DNA of 64,000 bases from Silurus meridionalis (taxonomy: Eukaryota > Chordata > Actinopteri > Siluriformes > Siluridae). Shown piece after piece: positions 18,008 to 30,587 of this stretch (the stretch's first letter is position 1; every line of letters starts with the position of its first letter). The notes beneath the pieces are model-generated. The model did not search any database. It was not told where the DNA came from and worked only from the letters and a program-made list of their open reading frames with translations. Position numbers and translations under genes: made by a program. The stretch lies in the NCBI RefSeq assembly GCF_014805685.1, contig NC_060887.1, forward strand, positions 13,678,463 to 13,742,462, written 5' to 3'.

Positions 18008-20747
18008 CTTTCTGTGACTGACACAACTTTTTTCTCTTGCTGATTCAACCCACTGTTCAGTGCAGAAATCTCCTTTAATACCCCAGCCCTTAACAACGCA
18101 TGTAAAAATGTAAGTCATGGGCAAACAAAGTTTTTGTTTTAATGTCTGTAAAAAAAAGGGCACTGTGTAATGTTCTGGGAGAACAATTTGAAGGGTGGGT
18201 GGGCAGCGATGATGATGTGGTCCTAGACTCCGGGGAAACTCAGATCCTCGTTTCTCCAGCAGAACACAGGAAATCTTGAGCAACTGGCCTAATAGTTTTC
18301 CCTTGAGGCAAAGTAAACTGAGACACTCACTTCTCACCTTCCTTTAAAAAGAAATTAGCTTGAAAAGAGGCTGAAGTGGGGTTTAGGTCTCAAGAATAAA
18401 ATGGCTTCCCTTATTAAACAAACACTGCTTAGATAGTGTTATGTTTTAAAAAGGCGTTTTTTTTTTTAGTTTAGAAATGTATACATGGCCATTCATCAAC
18501 TTACTACGTAAAATACTCTCCTAGTTTTGGCACTTATTAAGATGATTTTGCTTAAAAAGCAAAGGGCAACTGTAAACACCGTAAAATGTAAACTAATGCA
18601 CTGTCTTTTTTTGTCTCCTGTATGACTTCTATACAAATTGGGCACTCTTTATAGTCAACAGTGGCACTTAAGTCATTAGGAATTTCCCTGACCCGTAATA
18701 CTCCCTGAATGCAGTTTTCTTTTTAATCATTTAAAACAGTTTAAGACCTAACTATACTGTTAAAATATAATTAATAAACTAGCACTAATTATAGGTTTAC
18801 GTCTTTAGAGGACTACTTATGGTGGCAAAATCTTTGGAATGGTTAAGGTCAGTGTGATGGGGAATCATTTTGACTTCGCAGCCCTTTAAAGGCTTTCCTC
18901 ACTGGTCATCTAACCGATGCTTTTCTGCTCAGGGCCGAGCAGCACACATTTTACCTGCTTAATCAAAAAAAAAAAGGGGGGCTTCTACTATTTGCCTGTC
19001 AATTATGTGGATGAAACAAAAAATATAAATCGCTTTATCTCCAAGAGATCGACTACTTCTTAATTACACATAATAATTCCGTACTTAGTAGTTGACGTAT
19101 ATCTGTTGTTAAAATGTAAATCTATGTACAGCATCATTCAAAAATGTAAATGTAAAAAAAGGAAGTAAATGTGAAAAATGGAAAAAACTAAGAAAATGTT
19201 TTTCAAATGCTGATTCTCTGACTCCGTTGTTTGAAAGCAGCACTCGGTTGGGTGCAGCGGCAGATTTGTTGAGCCACGCAGGAATAAGAAACGTTTAGAA
19301 ATGTCTGAGGCATGTAAACAGTGAAAACAAGACTAAAATCCCAATCTTCAATCCTTTTGAATTTCCACTGGTTGCCTTCAGAATCTTATGATCCTTATCA
19401 GCCTTGCTGTTTTCTCAGGGAGATGAGCTTCTGAAATACAAAACAAACAAATTGATTACAGACACATGCTAACCATACATATACATTCGTGCATGCATAC
19501 ATGTACGTACAGGCTTCGAGGCAAGACCAAGGATCATGGCCAGATTTTCTCTGCACAACCCGAGCCGAATACAATGCGGGTATACTGTACAATAGCAACA
19601 GAACATTGAGTGTATTAACGGCTAATGAACCGATTCAACAAGCGACGCAACAGATGCATTTGTTCCTTGCTAAATTCGTGAGCAAAAAAAAAATGGTAAT
19701 GCATGTTTTGTGAAAGCCTTTTCAAGCATTTCAAAGCCCATTAAGGATAATTGGTGTTCAGTTGATTATCCTGAAGACTATATCACAAACATTGCAGGGG
19801 TAAATTCCAGCATACGCTCGAAGACAAGAAGAGGAATGGTGCATAATAGTTGTGCTGCATGGTGCAGGGAAGGGTAATGGCGGTTTGTTTAATGTGTTAC
19901 TATGTTCCAGAGTGAGTCAGAGGCATTGAGAGGTCTGAATAGTAGCGATGATCTGAACAAGCAGTGATCAATTCCTTTCATAAGGCACATGATGAGGCTG
20001 CTTGTGGGTGCATTATTATATGTGTCAGTATGTTTATGCGCTGTGCGTGTGCATGCGTGTGAAAAAAGAACGAGAGTGAGAGAGAGAGAGAGTTTTTGCT
20101 AGTCCTGAGATGTCTAGATTGTATCAGATTTATAATAGGGTTTTTTTTACATTTTCAGTGCAGAAAATGATAAAGGAAGGCAAGAAAGAGAACAGAGGAA
20201 TAAGAGCGAGTAAGATAAATGCAGCAGGAACAAACAGAGCCAGAGGTATGGCAGAAAAGCTCTGTGTGTGGTGATGGTGAAGTGCGTGTGCAAGTGTGTG
20301 GGAGTTCAGCGAGTGGGTGGCAGAGAATGGAGAGCTTTCTGTGACACCGCTTACCAGCACACACATGCACACATAGTATACAGCATGGTATGTTCATGCA
20401 GCATGTTCCAGGAACCCTAGAAAACACATTAAAGCCCCAGCAACAAAACAGTCCACAATGGAATCGAATTTGGCAATGCTCTACGCACATCTACAGCCAA
20501 AAGAGCTGGAGTGTAAACAGGTAAACATTTTCGCAGATGTGCATGCAGATGCTGCTACAGACACCCAGCACTTTTGTTTTTTTTCTTCTGAATTTGTTTC
20601 TTTATTGCCCTTTAATTGCCACAGATTAATTAATTAAGCCATACCTACAATTGCACTTGTCACTCTTATCTCATCACTTAGGCAGAGTGATAAAGTCTAA
20701 CATATTATTTGTCTTTATATATCATATATAGAATGTAATAAAGATAA

Positions 20748-21290
20748 AAAATATATATAATATATATATTTATTTATAATGGTAAAAAAATGGTCAAACA
20801 GAATTGCACACTGCATTAATTGCATTTGGGTTTGACCACTTTTTGACCATCATAAATAAATAAATAAATAGGCGGAATTAAAACCTTAAATGCAACACAT
20901 TTATTCATGAATTCCTTTCTTTACTCAGATAAAAAAAAAATATTTTTCATCTCTAAAAGTTTGTTTTACTGATAAATCTCAAATCATGCACCAAATCCGC
21001 CATGATGCGCACATCCGCCATTTAAAACCGTCCGTGTGGAAACATAGCAAAAGTTCTGTTTGGTTCCCCGATGATTTACGTCATTTAAAACAACATTTCG
21101 AAGAATATTTTTTTCATGCCCTATGTTGAGTTTGGTTTCACTAATAAACATTCATTTGCAAAAAAACATCCATATTTGTCCATGCCCATGTTGAAGTATT
21201 AAAAACCTTTATTAATTATTGAATTATTATTTCAAGGTGCACTTAGAACAGATACAATTCTAAGATTAAATATTTGAATCGATTGACAGC

Positions 21291-21294
<4 letters not shown>
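20748..21294 (-). repeat. AT-rich dispersed repeat family A, copy 1 (reverse orientation)
   Basis: It shares, in reverse complement, many blocks with 28065-28710: TTAAATATTTGAATCGATTGACAGC at its right end, a GTTTGGTTTCACTAATAAACAT block, CATCCGCCATTTAAAA and GAACTTTTGCTATGTTTCCAC. It is a decayed non-autonomous element without an ORF. Confidence 0.75.

Positions 21295-21374
<80 letters not shown>
21295..21374. repeat. (TA)n microsatellite
   Basis: A pure TA run of about 80 bp abutting the end of repeat family A copy 1. Confidence 0.95.
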
Positions 21375-21377
<3 letters not shown>

Positions 21378-21397
21378 CAGGTAGCTTCCGACTTACC

Positions 21398-21660
21398 AAA
21401 TAAAAAGGTGCCAGACTTGCGTGTCTCTGTCCCTGTCCCACAATGCATGCCTGCTAGGCATTCTTCTTCTTCTCCCTTTTTTTTTGCATCAAAAAAGGTG
21501 TCAAATCTGAATAGCGCGCACTAAATTTGAACGTTTTCTCTTTTTTTTATGTATTTTGATTTTCTTTGTTTTGTTTTTTCTTGCGTTTTTTGGGTGGCCG
21601 TGTTTTTATCTGTTTTTTTACCTTGTTTTTTCGAAAATTTGTAAATCAGGCGTTCGAAGG

Positions 21661-21662
<2 letters not shown>
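21398..21662 (+). repeat. Dispersed repeat family B, copy 1
   Basis: It contains CTGAATAGCGCGCAC, GAACGTTTTCT, GGGTGGCCGTG and a TCAGGCGTTCGAAGGT end, all of which recur in order at 38812-38962. A second TA run (21662-21695) follows at once. No ORF is present. Confidence 0.75.
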
Positions 21663-21699
<37 letters not shown>

Positions 21700-24052
21700 C
21701 ATTTAACAAAATAAACAGTCAAAAATGTAAATAGACAGGGTCTAACATTATTTACATGGACAGCTTTGAATATATATGTGAATTTGTGTGCGTGTGTGCT
21801 CGTGTCTATATCACTAATTGTTCCCATTTGTTGCATCATTAGTCACAAATACTAAACACGTTCACATAAACCAAGCCCTCAGATCTACACAAAGGTCCAC
21901 ATGATATTTTTCCAGCATTTCACAGAACAAAAGAGACAATCTTTATGAACAAGCACTGATCTTTTTGCGCTATTTGTCCCTGATTTACAAATGTCTGTGC
22001 ACTCAACAGTGCTGTCTATCTGTCAGATATTCCTACTATCGATGAAGTGGCCCAAGCTAAGAACACATGCTCTCTTATTAATTAGACCAGCCTGTTTTTA
22101 GGCATTGTGATCCATGCAGGTGGTTGAAACTAACCATGAAGGTAAATAATGTGCTAAACCTCAAACTTACTGTATATAAAGTTCTTCATAAAGGCTTTAC
22201 AGGCTGTCTACACCTATTTGCAAGATAACCTTAGATGCACTTGAGTTCTATTTTATTCTATTATATTCAAATGAAACTCTCTGTATCCTAAGAGTTAATG
22301 TAATAGTACATAATGTCCTGATATAACTGCACCCTTCTTTTTTTTCTTTTTTTATTCCATTGCTACACTCAGCGGAAAACTAAACTCTTGTATGCAATGC
22401 TGATTTGAACACAGGCGCTCACATTTAATTTAATGCAATGTGCTAATAAAGAAACGGCTCAGATGAGAATTTCAATCTGATTTGCTTTTAATTTTATTCG
22501 TCACTACTGATTTTACTTACTTAATCAAAGCACAAACATAATTTAGACTCTTTATTGACTCTCTGAGATTGCCTTTCCATTCCATTCAAAAGCCTAATAT
22601 TTTTCTGTTGTAATTCAGCTACATTTATTGTTAGCTGTACTTCCAATCCCTTGCCCGATATATATGTGTAGTGTATCCCTGACACTTATACAAGCTTCTC
22701 ATTTTATATCATTCTCATTCTAAATAATTGTTGTACTGCTCTGTCAATTCAACAGCTGATCCAATCAAATCAAAGCTAGCACACTCAGATTTGCAGGACT
22801 ACATGCTTGATTTAATGCACAGATTGCTCACAGCTATGTTTATAGTGCACAATTTACAATATATACAGGATTTCGTTTATTGCATGTAATTTAACATCTG
22901 TCGTGTGTGCAATTCGATTAGGTTTTTTAATATGGAAAAGGTTTAGTCAGTGATATTCCTGAAATTCTTTCTTTTTTTTTTTTCACTCGAAGAGTAAAGC
23001 ATAGAGACATGGCGCTAAAATGCGTAGGCCATTTTTCGACACCTTAGAAGCTATGTGGAACAGTTCACCCTTCTCTGTAAACTGGATTAGCCTTTCTTAA
23101 GCACAGTCCCCGTCAGCAAGAGACTGTGGGCGATTTGAGAGAGATGTGCCACTGAAGACGTGGCGCACTGACAAAGAGTTTCCAGAACACTCCGACTGCC
23201 GAGTTTATCAAGGAGCTTCGATCAGACCATCAGATTCCACTGCAGTGGTGTGAAATGATGGCATTTCCTTTATTCCAATCTACTAAACAGCACATATGTT
23301 CTGGACATTCTCTCCTTTTTCTCCCCATTTCTCCCACCCTCAATTTCTCTCTCACTTTCTCTCCCTCTTTCTCTCTCTCTCTTTCTTTATGATATTCAGT
23401 GCGTGGGTTGAGGCAGCTAGTTCTCTCTCAGAATAGCACTGCAGCAGTTCATACTTGTGTGGAGCGAAAGAGGGAGAAAGAGAATGACAGAAAGGACAAG
23501 AAGACCTTTGTTTCCCCTTTGAGGCGTCTTTCCTTTTCGAAGACACACTCTTCCCCCTTTTTTGTGCAACACCGCCAGTTTTTTTTTCTTTGCCTTTGCA
23601 CGGATGTCATTTTGTAGAGGCTTTTGCATGATATGCAAGATTTGGTTAGTTAGTCCCCAAAAGATGTCATCTACACTGACGCTTCAGCAGTGACATTAGG
23701 TTTTGCCAGTGTACTCGCAGAGAAATGTGCAAATGGGTTGCTTGGCATTCAGTGTCCTTTATCACTCCACTCAGTTCATCACCCCAAATGGTGGAATCAT
23801 TTCACGCCATGCGCTCACTTGTATAAGAACGCTTTCAGAAATATTTGTGGACCTATTTGCATAGAAATCTATGGTTAAAAATCTGGCTGATTGGATTACA
23901 TAAGAGATCAAATACATTGACTGTAAGACACTGCAGAAGCAAGGGTTGAGTGAATCACGCTGTCTACACTTGACTGGCATTGATGTGGGATAACTCTTCA
24001 TCTGGTGGGAGTAGAGGGCAGTGGTGCAAATTATGTAGGACAGCGTGAGTCT

Positions 24053-24099
24053 GTGTTTGTGTGTGTGTTTGTGTGTGTCTGTGTGTCTGTGTGTCTGTG

Positions 24100-24158
<59 letters not shown>
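24053..24158. repeat. (GT)n/(GA)n compound microsatellite
   Basis: A GTGT/CTGTGTGT stretch (about 24053-24102) passes directly into about 55 bp of GA. Confidence 0.95.
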
Positions 24159-24162
<4 letters not shown>

Positions 24163-25132
24163 GAGAGAACGTTTAGGTCAGGAAAGGTTTGTCAGATAGC
24201 GGTTTCTCCTGACTTTTCAACTGGAAAGGTCGGGCATAGACATTTCCATAGGAAATAAAGGTGCAAAGCACAATTACACAACTTTTCCCAGTTCATTAAC
24301 CAGTGCTCAATAAACACCTACTCTGCTTATCTTTTCTTTAACGTACATCTTATGGCAAGATTTATCGCCATCAGTTTGGCTGCAAAGAAAGAGAGAGTGT
24401 GCAGAAATCTTTTCATCGATCATCCATAGACACATAGCATACAGCTGACACAATCACTAGGCAGTGCGACATGCAGCTCCACAGGCATGAAGCACAAGTG
24501 CGATGCGAGTGCAGAACTGAGCAGGAGACCTTTCTCTGCAGTGATGTGAGCATCACTATTTTGTGGCTTTACCTAAGTGAAAAGAGCTGATTAGTAGATA
24601 TCCATGTCATTAACTGGCTGTGGGGTAGCACCGAGTATATAGTACTGGGCACGTAAGGTGGATATGAGAGCCAGTGAGGCTGCACTGAATGTCCGTCTGC
24701 GTTGGCGTCAGTGCATGTGTGGGGATAAAGTGGCTGCTGCAGATTCTCTACACTTTTACATGGATGTCTGGATTTTTCATGGCTTCTCTGCATGCTGGAA
24801 CAAACAGCATGATTTCTCCTCAACACCTGACTACACCCTGAGGGGAATAATGGTTGCTGTAGTGATGGGGGGTGTGGGGGTGGGGGGTGAAGTAAAACTC
24901 AGGGAAGGAAAAAAGCAAAAAAAAAAAAAGACATGTAAAGGCTAACTTGCCAAATTACCTGACTTATGTTTTCTGTATGTAGAGACACAGAATCTCTTCT
25001 CCCCACGTTCCTGAACATTACACTGCATTTAAGGCTGATATCACGACGCGACGACGCACTCAGATTTTTTTTTTCCCCACACATGCCAATAAAACTTCTA
25101 TTAGAAGACGGAAAAAAAACAGTTCTGCTCAC

Positions 25133-25500
25133 CTGTTTACGACGTGGTTTCCTTTTTATCTAGCCAGTATAGCTGCCTCCATGTTCGTGCTGAATGGTGG
25201 AGGCTGAAATGACGCCTGGACACATTCCTGACAGGCGGATTTTAAACTTATAGCCTCAGCTGTTTTTCTTTATTATGATGATTATATGAAGTCGGGTATA
25301 GCACCGCGAAGGTATTCCGAGTGCAAAAAAGCTCCACGTTGTTTCTTCCCTCGGTTGATTGTCCAAAAATATTAGGGAAAAAAATAACGCAGTTTGGAGT
25401 CAGTCGTGGTCTAAAACTGCTGACGCGCTTGAACAGTGTTGTTGTGGCTGAACGCTGGAGATACTCCTTCAGGTGGCGTTCGCTCGACGCAGCGCGGCTC
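25133..25500 (-). promoter_or_regulatory. shisa7: Candidate non-coding first exon and promoter of shisa7
   Basis: On the minus strand a strong splice donor (CAG|GTGAGC) lies at 25133/25132. Upstream of it sequence with CpGs (25430-25560: TCGCTCGACGCAGCGCGGC, CGCTGCCGCTC) resembles a promoter and 5' UTR. An X-box and an RE1 site lie a little further upstream. That this exon splices to the ATG exon at about 18 kb is inferred from order, strand and the absence of another gene. Confidence 0.4.
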
Positions 25501-25725
25501 TAGTGTGTGTTACAGTGGCGGAATGAAGCGCTGCCGCTCTCACACACATCCATACACCGCTTTGAATTTAGTTTCATGGCGCGCTCGGTGAATATGCACG
25601 ATTTAAAAAAACACCGCTTCTGCACCGTTTTCAATCGTTTCCTATCGAATATGGCTGGCAAAGCAGTTAGGAAATTGGGGGGTGGGGGGTGGTGATGGAG
25701 GGAGGAAGAGAGAAGTGGGGGCTCG

Positions 25726-25739
25726 GTTGCCACGGCAAC
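25726..25739. promoter_or_regulatory. Perfect palindromic X-box (RFX-factor site)
   Basis: GTTGCCACGGCAAC fits the RFX consensus GTTGCC-N2-GGCAAC exactly, with two perfect half-sites. It lies about 0.6 kb upstream of the candidate shisa7 first-exon donor. RFX factors act in ciliated and neural cells. Confidence 0.7.
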
Positions 25740-26339
25740 GGTGTCAATTCACCGGTGACCGTCTCGGGGTAATGGAGGACCTGGATAGAATAGAAATAAA
25801 TCATCTATACCTATAATCATCAGATTATATTCTTCATATATAATAGACAATATAGACTGTTCATATGCGGAACAGGGTTGTGGTCGGCGTCTCGCGTCGT
25901 GCCCCCCTTCCTTTTCCTTTCTTAAACCACAGCAAGCAAACATCCAAGTGGCCATGATGTTTTCTCGTATAAAAAAAAGTCGTAATTTGATGTAATATGC
26001 GCCATAACGACAGTACCATTTGGGTTGCAAGGATTTCTGGGATAACTGCATGTGCATAAGTTCACTGAAGCTTGTTTTTATACTTCAAATTCTGGTTTAA
26101 GTCAAACAGCAGTTATTGCACTTTGGTGAGGGTGATGGAGATGTAAAATATTAGATATTCATAGTTTAGATATTAGATATTAAACATAGACGCTGCCCAG
26201 GTGTGTGATGTTCAAGTTTCAGATGCGTCCTGATGATTGGTTTGCTTGCTGCTATCACAAATCAGTTCCAGAAACCGGAATTATGACGTCCAGCTGTTTG
26301 AGACTCTATAATGAAGGGTCCCAGTTACTCATTTCTATC

Positions 26340-26360
26340 TTCAGCACCACGGACAGCGCC
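26340..26360 (+). promoter_or_regulatory. RE1/NRSE site for the REST repressor
   Basis: The 21-bp segment begins TTCAGCACC and ends GGACAGCGCC with two bases between, matching the canonical RE1 at every key position. REST bound to RE1 silences neuronal genes in non-neural cells. Its place about 1.2 kb upstream of the candidate first exon of a synaptic gene (shisa7) fits that role. Confidence 0.85.
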
Positions 26361-26519
26361 CGGTCGCGTTCACACGCGGAGGAAGACGGACAGCAGTTGA
26401 ATCATTTCCGCCCGTGCGCCTTGCAGCATGAAGTTTTTTTTTCTTTTTTTTTTTTTTTTTTTTTGCAAATGAATGAAAAGATGCAAATGAATGAAATCAC
26501 ACACTAAGTTGTGACTTCC

Positions 26520-26621
26520 GCTCACACGGACGTGCACACGCGCGTGCGCCCGTGCTCACTCGCATTCTCTCTGAGCAGAAGATCAGAAAAGGAAACCGTG
26601 CAGTTTGAGAAAAAAAACAAA

Positions 26622-26674
<53 letters not shown>

Positions 26675-26960
26675 GTAATAATAATAATAATAAATCATTA
26701 TAAATAAATAAAGTTTTATTTGTAAGCCACAGAAGAATAGATCTGCACGGCTGTGGGGAAAAACAGCAGTGAGTGCGTGTGTGTGTTGCGTTCACTATGG
26801 TCCCCTAGGGTCAGAGTGAAGCTCGCGCGCCGCTTCTGCGCCCTTTTCCACTCTTTCCTCCTCGTAAATGTGTTTTTTTTTTATCGCTTATATATAACCG
26901 ACACGGATTATTAATTCGGGGCCTCCGAAAATCCTTTCTATGTGATTCAAGAGAAACCCT
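26520..26960. promoter_or_regulatory. CpG-bearing segment upstream of shisa7, with an ATA microsatellite
   Basis: CpG-rich patches (CACGCGCGTGCGCCCG near 26536 and GCTCGCGCGCCGCTTC near 26821) flank an (ATA)n run at 26628-26693. This may be the outer part of the same regulatory island as the RE1 and X-box sites. No exon is recognised. Confidence 0.35.
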
Positions 26961-27054
26961 CCCCACTCCCCAGTCTGAATGTTTTCCTTCCTACAGACAG
27001 TTATAAGGCAGTCAGAGTCTGATATTCCTATACAGGTGGGTGGGTCGCTGTAAG

Positions 27055-27056
<2 letters not shown>

Positions 27057-27090
<34 letters not shown>

Positions 27091-27138
27091 ATTCTCTCTC
27101 TGTCATTCTCTCTCTCTGTCATTCTCTCTCTGTTTGCC

Positions 27139-27221
<83 letters not shown>

Positions 27222-27333
27222 ATTCTCTCTCTCTCTCTCTCTCTCTCTGTCAACTGTCTCTCTCTCTCTCTCTCTCTGTCATTCTCTCTCTCTCTCTCTC
27301 TCTGTCATTCTGTCTGCCTGTCTCTCTCTATGT

Positions 27334-27389
<56 letters not shown>

Positions 27390-27416
27390 ATCTCTATCTC
27401 TCTCTCGTTCTCTGAG
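27057..27416. repeat. Long (CT)n microsatellite with TGTCATT interruptions
   Basis: About 360 bp of CT dinucleotides broken by repeated TGTCATT or TGTTATT units at irregular spacing. The long Leu/Ser ORFs through it are artefacts of the repeat. Confidence 0.95.
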
Positions 27417-28064
27417 AAAGCGCTCAGCCGTTTCTAAACGCCTCAAATTACAGCCTGCGATCACACACTCTGGAGATCAGTACACCAAAGCAAACCGACA
27501 TGAAGAACACAACCGAAAAGTCGTTTTTTTATTTTTAGATATTTTTTTTATAAGAATGTCACCATAATGTTTTCTTGTTTGCTTGATGCAAAACCAGGCT
27601 GCTGAAGGCTATAGTATATAAATGAATGGGAGCTCATTATTAGATCAGAAAATTAAACAAGTAAAGAAAAAAAAGGAAGAACTGATTGTCTAATTCGATT
27701 TTTTTTGCATGGCACTCGTTACAACCATTGTTTCTTTTACAGCTTTACAGAATGAAATAGGTTATGAGTATACATTTTAACGTCACCTCGTAGACCTTTA
27801 GACTATTTATATGGCGCCAGCAGCAAAGTGGTTTCCAAATATTGAGGACTCCATTCAGAAGTATGGCATCAGGATGAAACTAGCAGGTCTTGAAAGAAGA
27901 AGGATACAGGCCTAAGATGATGTCAGTGTTGTTAAATAAAATCAAAGCAGCAGCAGGAAACATGGCTCAAAATGTACAGGTTGTACTTCTTAGAGGTCCA
28001 ACTCAACTAAATGTTAACAAACTCCAGTGAGGCAGAACTTGTTTATTTATATATAATAAAGGCT

Positions 28065-28710
28065 GTCATTCGATTCAAATATTTAATCGCAATTAATCGC
28101 ATGATTGTTGTGAGTTAACTTGTGATTAATTGCAACTTAATCCCACATTTTATCTGTTCTAAATGTACCTTACAGTAATACTTTTCAAGTTTTTAATATT
28201 TTATTCAACATGGGCATGGACAGATATGGACTCTTTATTCAAATGTATGTTTATTATTAGTGAAACCAAACTCAACATAGAGCATGAAGACTAAATATAC
28301 TTGAAAATGTTTTAAAGTAATTATGGTGTTTTGAATTACATAAATCATCAGGACACCAAATAGAACTTTTGCTATGTTTCCACACGGACAGGTTTAATTG
28401 TCGGATGTGTGCATCATGGCGGATTTTGGTGCTGATTTAAAACTTGGCGCATCAGTAAAACAAATGTTTAGTGATAAAAAAAAAAAAAATTGGTGGAATT
28501 TATTATGATTTTTGTATATCTCAGTAAAAAAAAAGAGCATCAACACAAATGTGTGTTGCGTTAAAGGTTTTAATTTCCCCTGTTTTATATTTATTTATTT
28601 ATATTTTTTATAAAATGGTCAAACAATAACGTGCGCTGCATTAAACAATAAATAATACAATTATTGCCGTTAAATTTCATTTACGTTAACACTGTTATTT
28701 TTTCTGATTA
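28065..28710 (+). repeat. AT-rich dispersed repeat family A, copy 2
   Basis: It opens with GGCTGTCATTCGATTCAAAT and AATCGCAATTAATCGCATGA and closes with a TTAACACTGTTATT stretch. Blocks are shared with 20748-21294 (reverse) and 47285-47545. It is non-coding and probably a non-autonomous DNA transposon. The stretch 27417-28064 before it holds nothing that I can name. Confidence 0.75.
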
Positions 28711-28714
28711 ATTT

Positions 28715-29230
28715 TACATGTACATAAGTATTCAGACCCTTTGCAACAACAATTCGGTTAGGTGTCTTCCATTTTTCTTGATGGTTCTACACCTTCACTG
28801 GAGTCTATCTGTGAAAAAGGTTTATTGAACATTTATTGGACATGATTTGTTAAGGCACACACCTCTTTATAAAAGCCTTACAGCTGAAAATGCATATTGG
28901 AGCAAAAACTAAGGGGTCAAAGGAACTTCCTGAGAGACAGGACTGTTGAAAGGCACAGATCTGGGCAGCACTACAAAAAATTCCTGCTGCACTAGAGATT
29001 CCTAGGAGCACAGTAGGCCATATTATTTTCAAATGGGAGACGTGTGGCAGAAACAGGACTTTTTCAAGAGCTGGTTACCCATCAAACTGAGCAACTGGGA
29101 GAAAGGGGCCTTAGTAAGAGATGAACAAAAATCATATGCCCACTCTGATTGAGCTCCAGAGATCCTGTGTGCATACAGTACAAACTTCCAGAAGGACAAA
29201 TATTACTGCCGCCCTCCACCGATTTGTTCT
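28715..29230 (+). pseudogene. Truncated Tc1-like transposon, 5' half with decayed transposase start
   Basis: The DNA reads like the N-terminal half of a Tc1-like transposase gene on the plus strand: GGGCAGCACTACAAAAAATT, a CATATTATTTTCAAATGG (KW) block, GAGCTCCAGAGATCCTGTGTG and CCGCCCTCCACCGAT. Stops interrupt the frame. The match ends abruptly near 29225, before the catalytic region. Identification is by recalled Tc1 consensus wording. Confidence 0.65.
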
Positions 29231-29751
29231 TTCTTTCTAGCTCTTCTTTGGCTGAGGTCCTTAGGAGCAAGCACAGTCAATTTGGCAAAGTTGATTTACA
29301 TGTGTCCTTTAATGTGTCCTGTGCCAACCACATTGGGCACCCTGCATAAATCAGATTAGCAGAGAGCAACACTACTGTATGACCTGGCCAAAGTGTCTGT
29401 AACTGATCTGCAGCAGTTATTCCAATGCAGGAAACAAATTGCCTAAATAAAATTACTATTTGCAACACAGTGAAGTAAGATCTCACCAGAATATAATCAG
29501 TGCATCTGCATTCTGCACTTGGGTAGCATGAGGCACTGTGCAAAAGTCTCATGCTCATGCCTTCAAACATGACAGAAATCACTTTTTTCTATAATACTAT
29601 TCGGAGAAGTAAACAGTCATAAACTAAACAATGTCACTTATTTGGTGCAACAGCCCTTTGCATTTAAAAAACTAAATTAGTAATCCCAAGAACAATTTGT
29701 TTAGTTTTATAATTAAATTAGCCCATCCATCACTGTTCATTTATATACCCT

Positions 29752-30360
29752 AATTTCCGGACTATAAAGCACACCCATGTATAAGCCGCACCCACTGAGT
29801 TTGACAACGAGTTTAATTTTTAACATAAATAAGCCGCAGGCTTCAACACTAATGAACTTTACACAGGCTTAAACGAAAGACACGTTACACACGGTGTAAC
29901 GGGTGAAATATGTTGCGCTTCCTTTAGGAGCAGAGCGGTATTTTGAGAATAGCATGCCACTGCATTTTTCCGCTATTACTGCATGTGTACAAGACCGAGG
30001 ATTATGTCCTTATTATTTTCTGATGCTCATTTCTAAGTTTCTTTGACTAACCCGTAACGCTGTTCCCAAGAAAAATAAAAAAGCATGAGTTTTGGAAACC
30101 TGTCTGTGTTTACATGATTTCTGTTGCAACTGGAGTTAGCGAGCTCTCCCATGACCCAGACTCAACGCGTTACAACGGCTTGTATCTAAACAGTAGCCGA
30201 CCAAGAAAGTCATTGTTCACTGTCTTCCTCCTTCCTTTCAAAACTACTGTATTTCTCTCGAGAGTTTATCTTTTGGCATCGTCGTGCGTTTAAAAATCAC
30301 CCGATGGAAGTTTTTTTCTCCCGAAGCCGTGCAGCTCAGAACACAGGTGAAGTGCGTTTG
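29752..30360 (+). repeat. Candidate dispersed repeat starting CCGGACTATAAAGC
   Basis: The motif TTTCCGGACTATAAAGCACA with ATAAGCCGCA repeated downstream is a hallmark of a common vertebrate non-autonomous DNA repeat that I recall from many fish genomes. The extent is approximate and no ORF is present. A short fragment with ACTGTGCAAAAGTCTCATGC (29535) just before it recalls the MITE at 56174. Confidence 0.45.
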
Positions 30361-30587
30361 TATGTAAAATTGTATATGTTAATGCCAGATATTTGGCCTG
30401 GGCCAATATGCCTGAAACCCCAGATGGTCACCATGGTCTTTAGTATTCTTTAACACTCTCAGATACATTGTAAGGTCCTTAATGTGTTATGTATTTTATT
30501 CATTTGCTACTATGCTATATTGCTATTATTAACTTGTCATTTGAAAACTCAACTTTTTTCCCAAAGTAATGAAAAAAAGTAATCGGG

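Larger units (their letters stand above)
18008..25132 (-). other. Probable 5' UTR remainder and long first intron of shisa7 (no other gene seen)
   Basis: No protein-coding exon is recognisable on either strand in these 7 kb. A splice donor on the minus strand at 25132 (CAG|GTGAGC) suggests that this is the intron between a non-coding first exon and the ATG-bearing exon. It contains two repeat-family copies, TA, GA and GT microsatellites and homopolymer A/T runs. The intron assignment is inference. Confidence 0.4.

Noticed and set aside
18008..18337. Upstream in-frame extension of the shisa7 first coding exon (starting MRSECLSLLC)
   Set aside because: It would bury the clear signal peptide 110 residues inside the protein; more likely 5' UTR or intron.
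27040..27567. 175-residue Ser/Leu ORF
   Set aside because: A direct product of the CT repeat.
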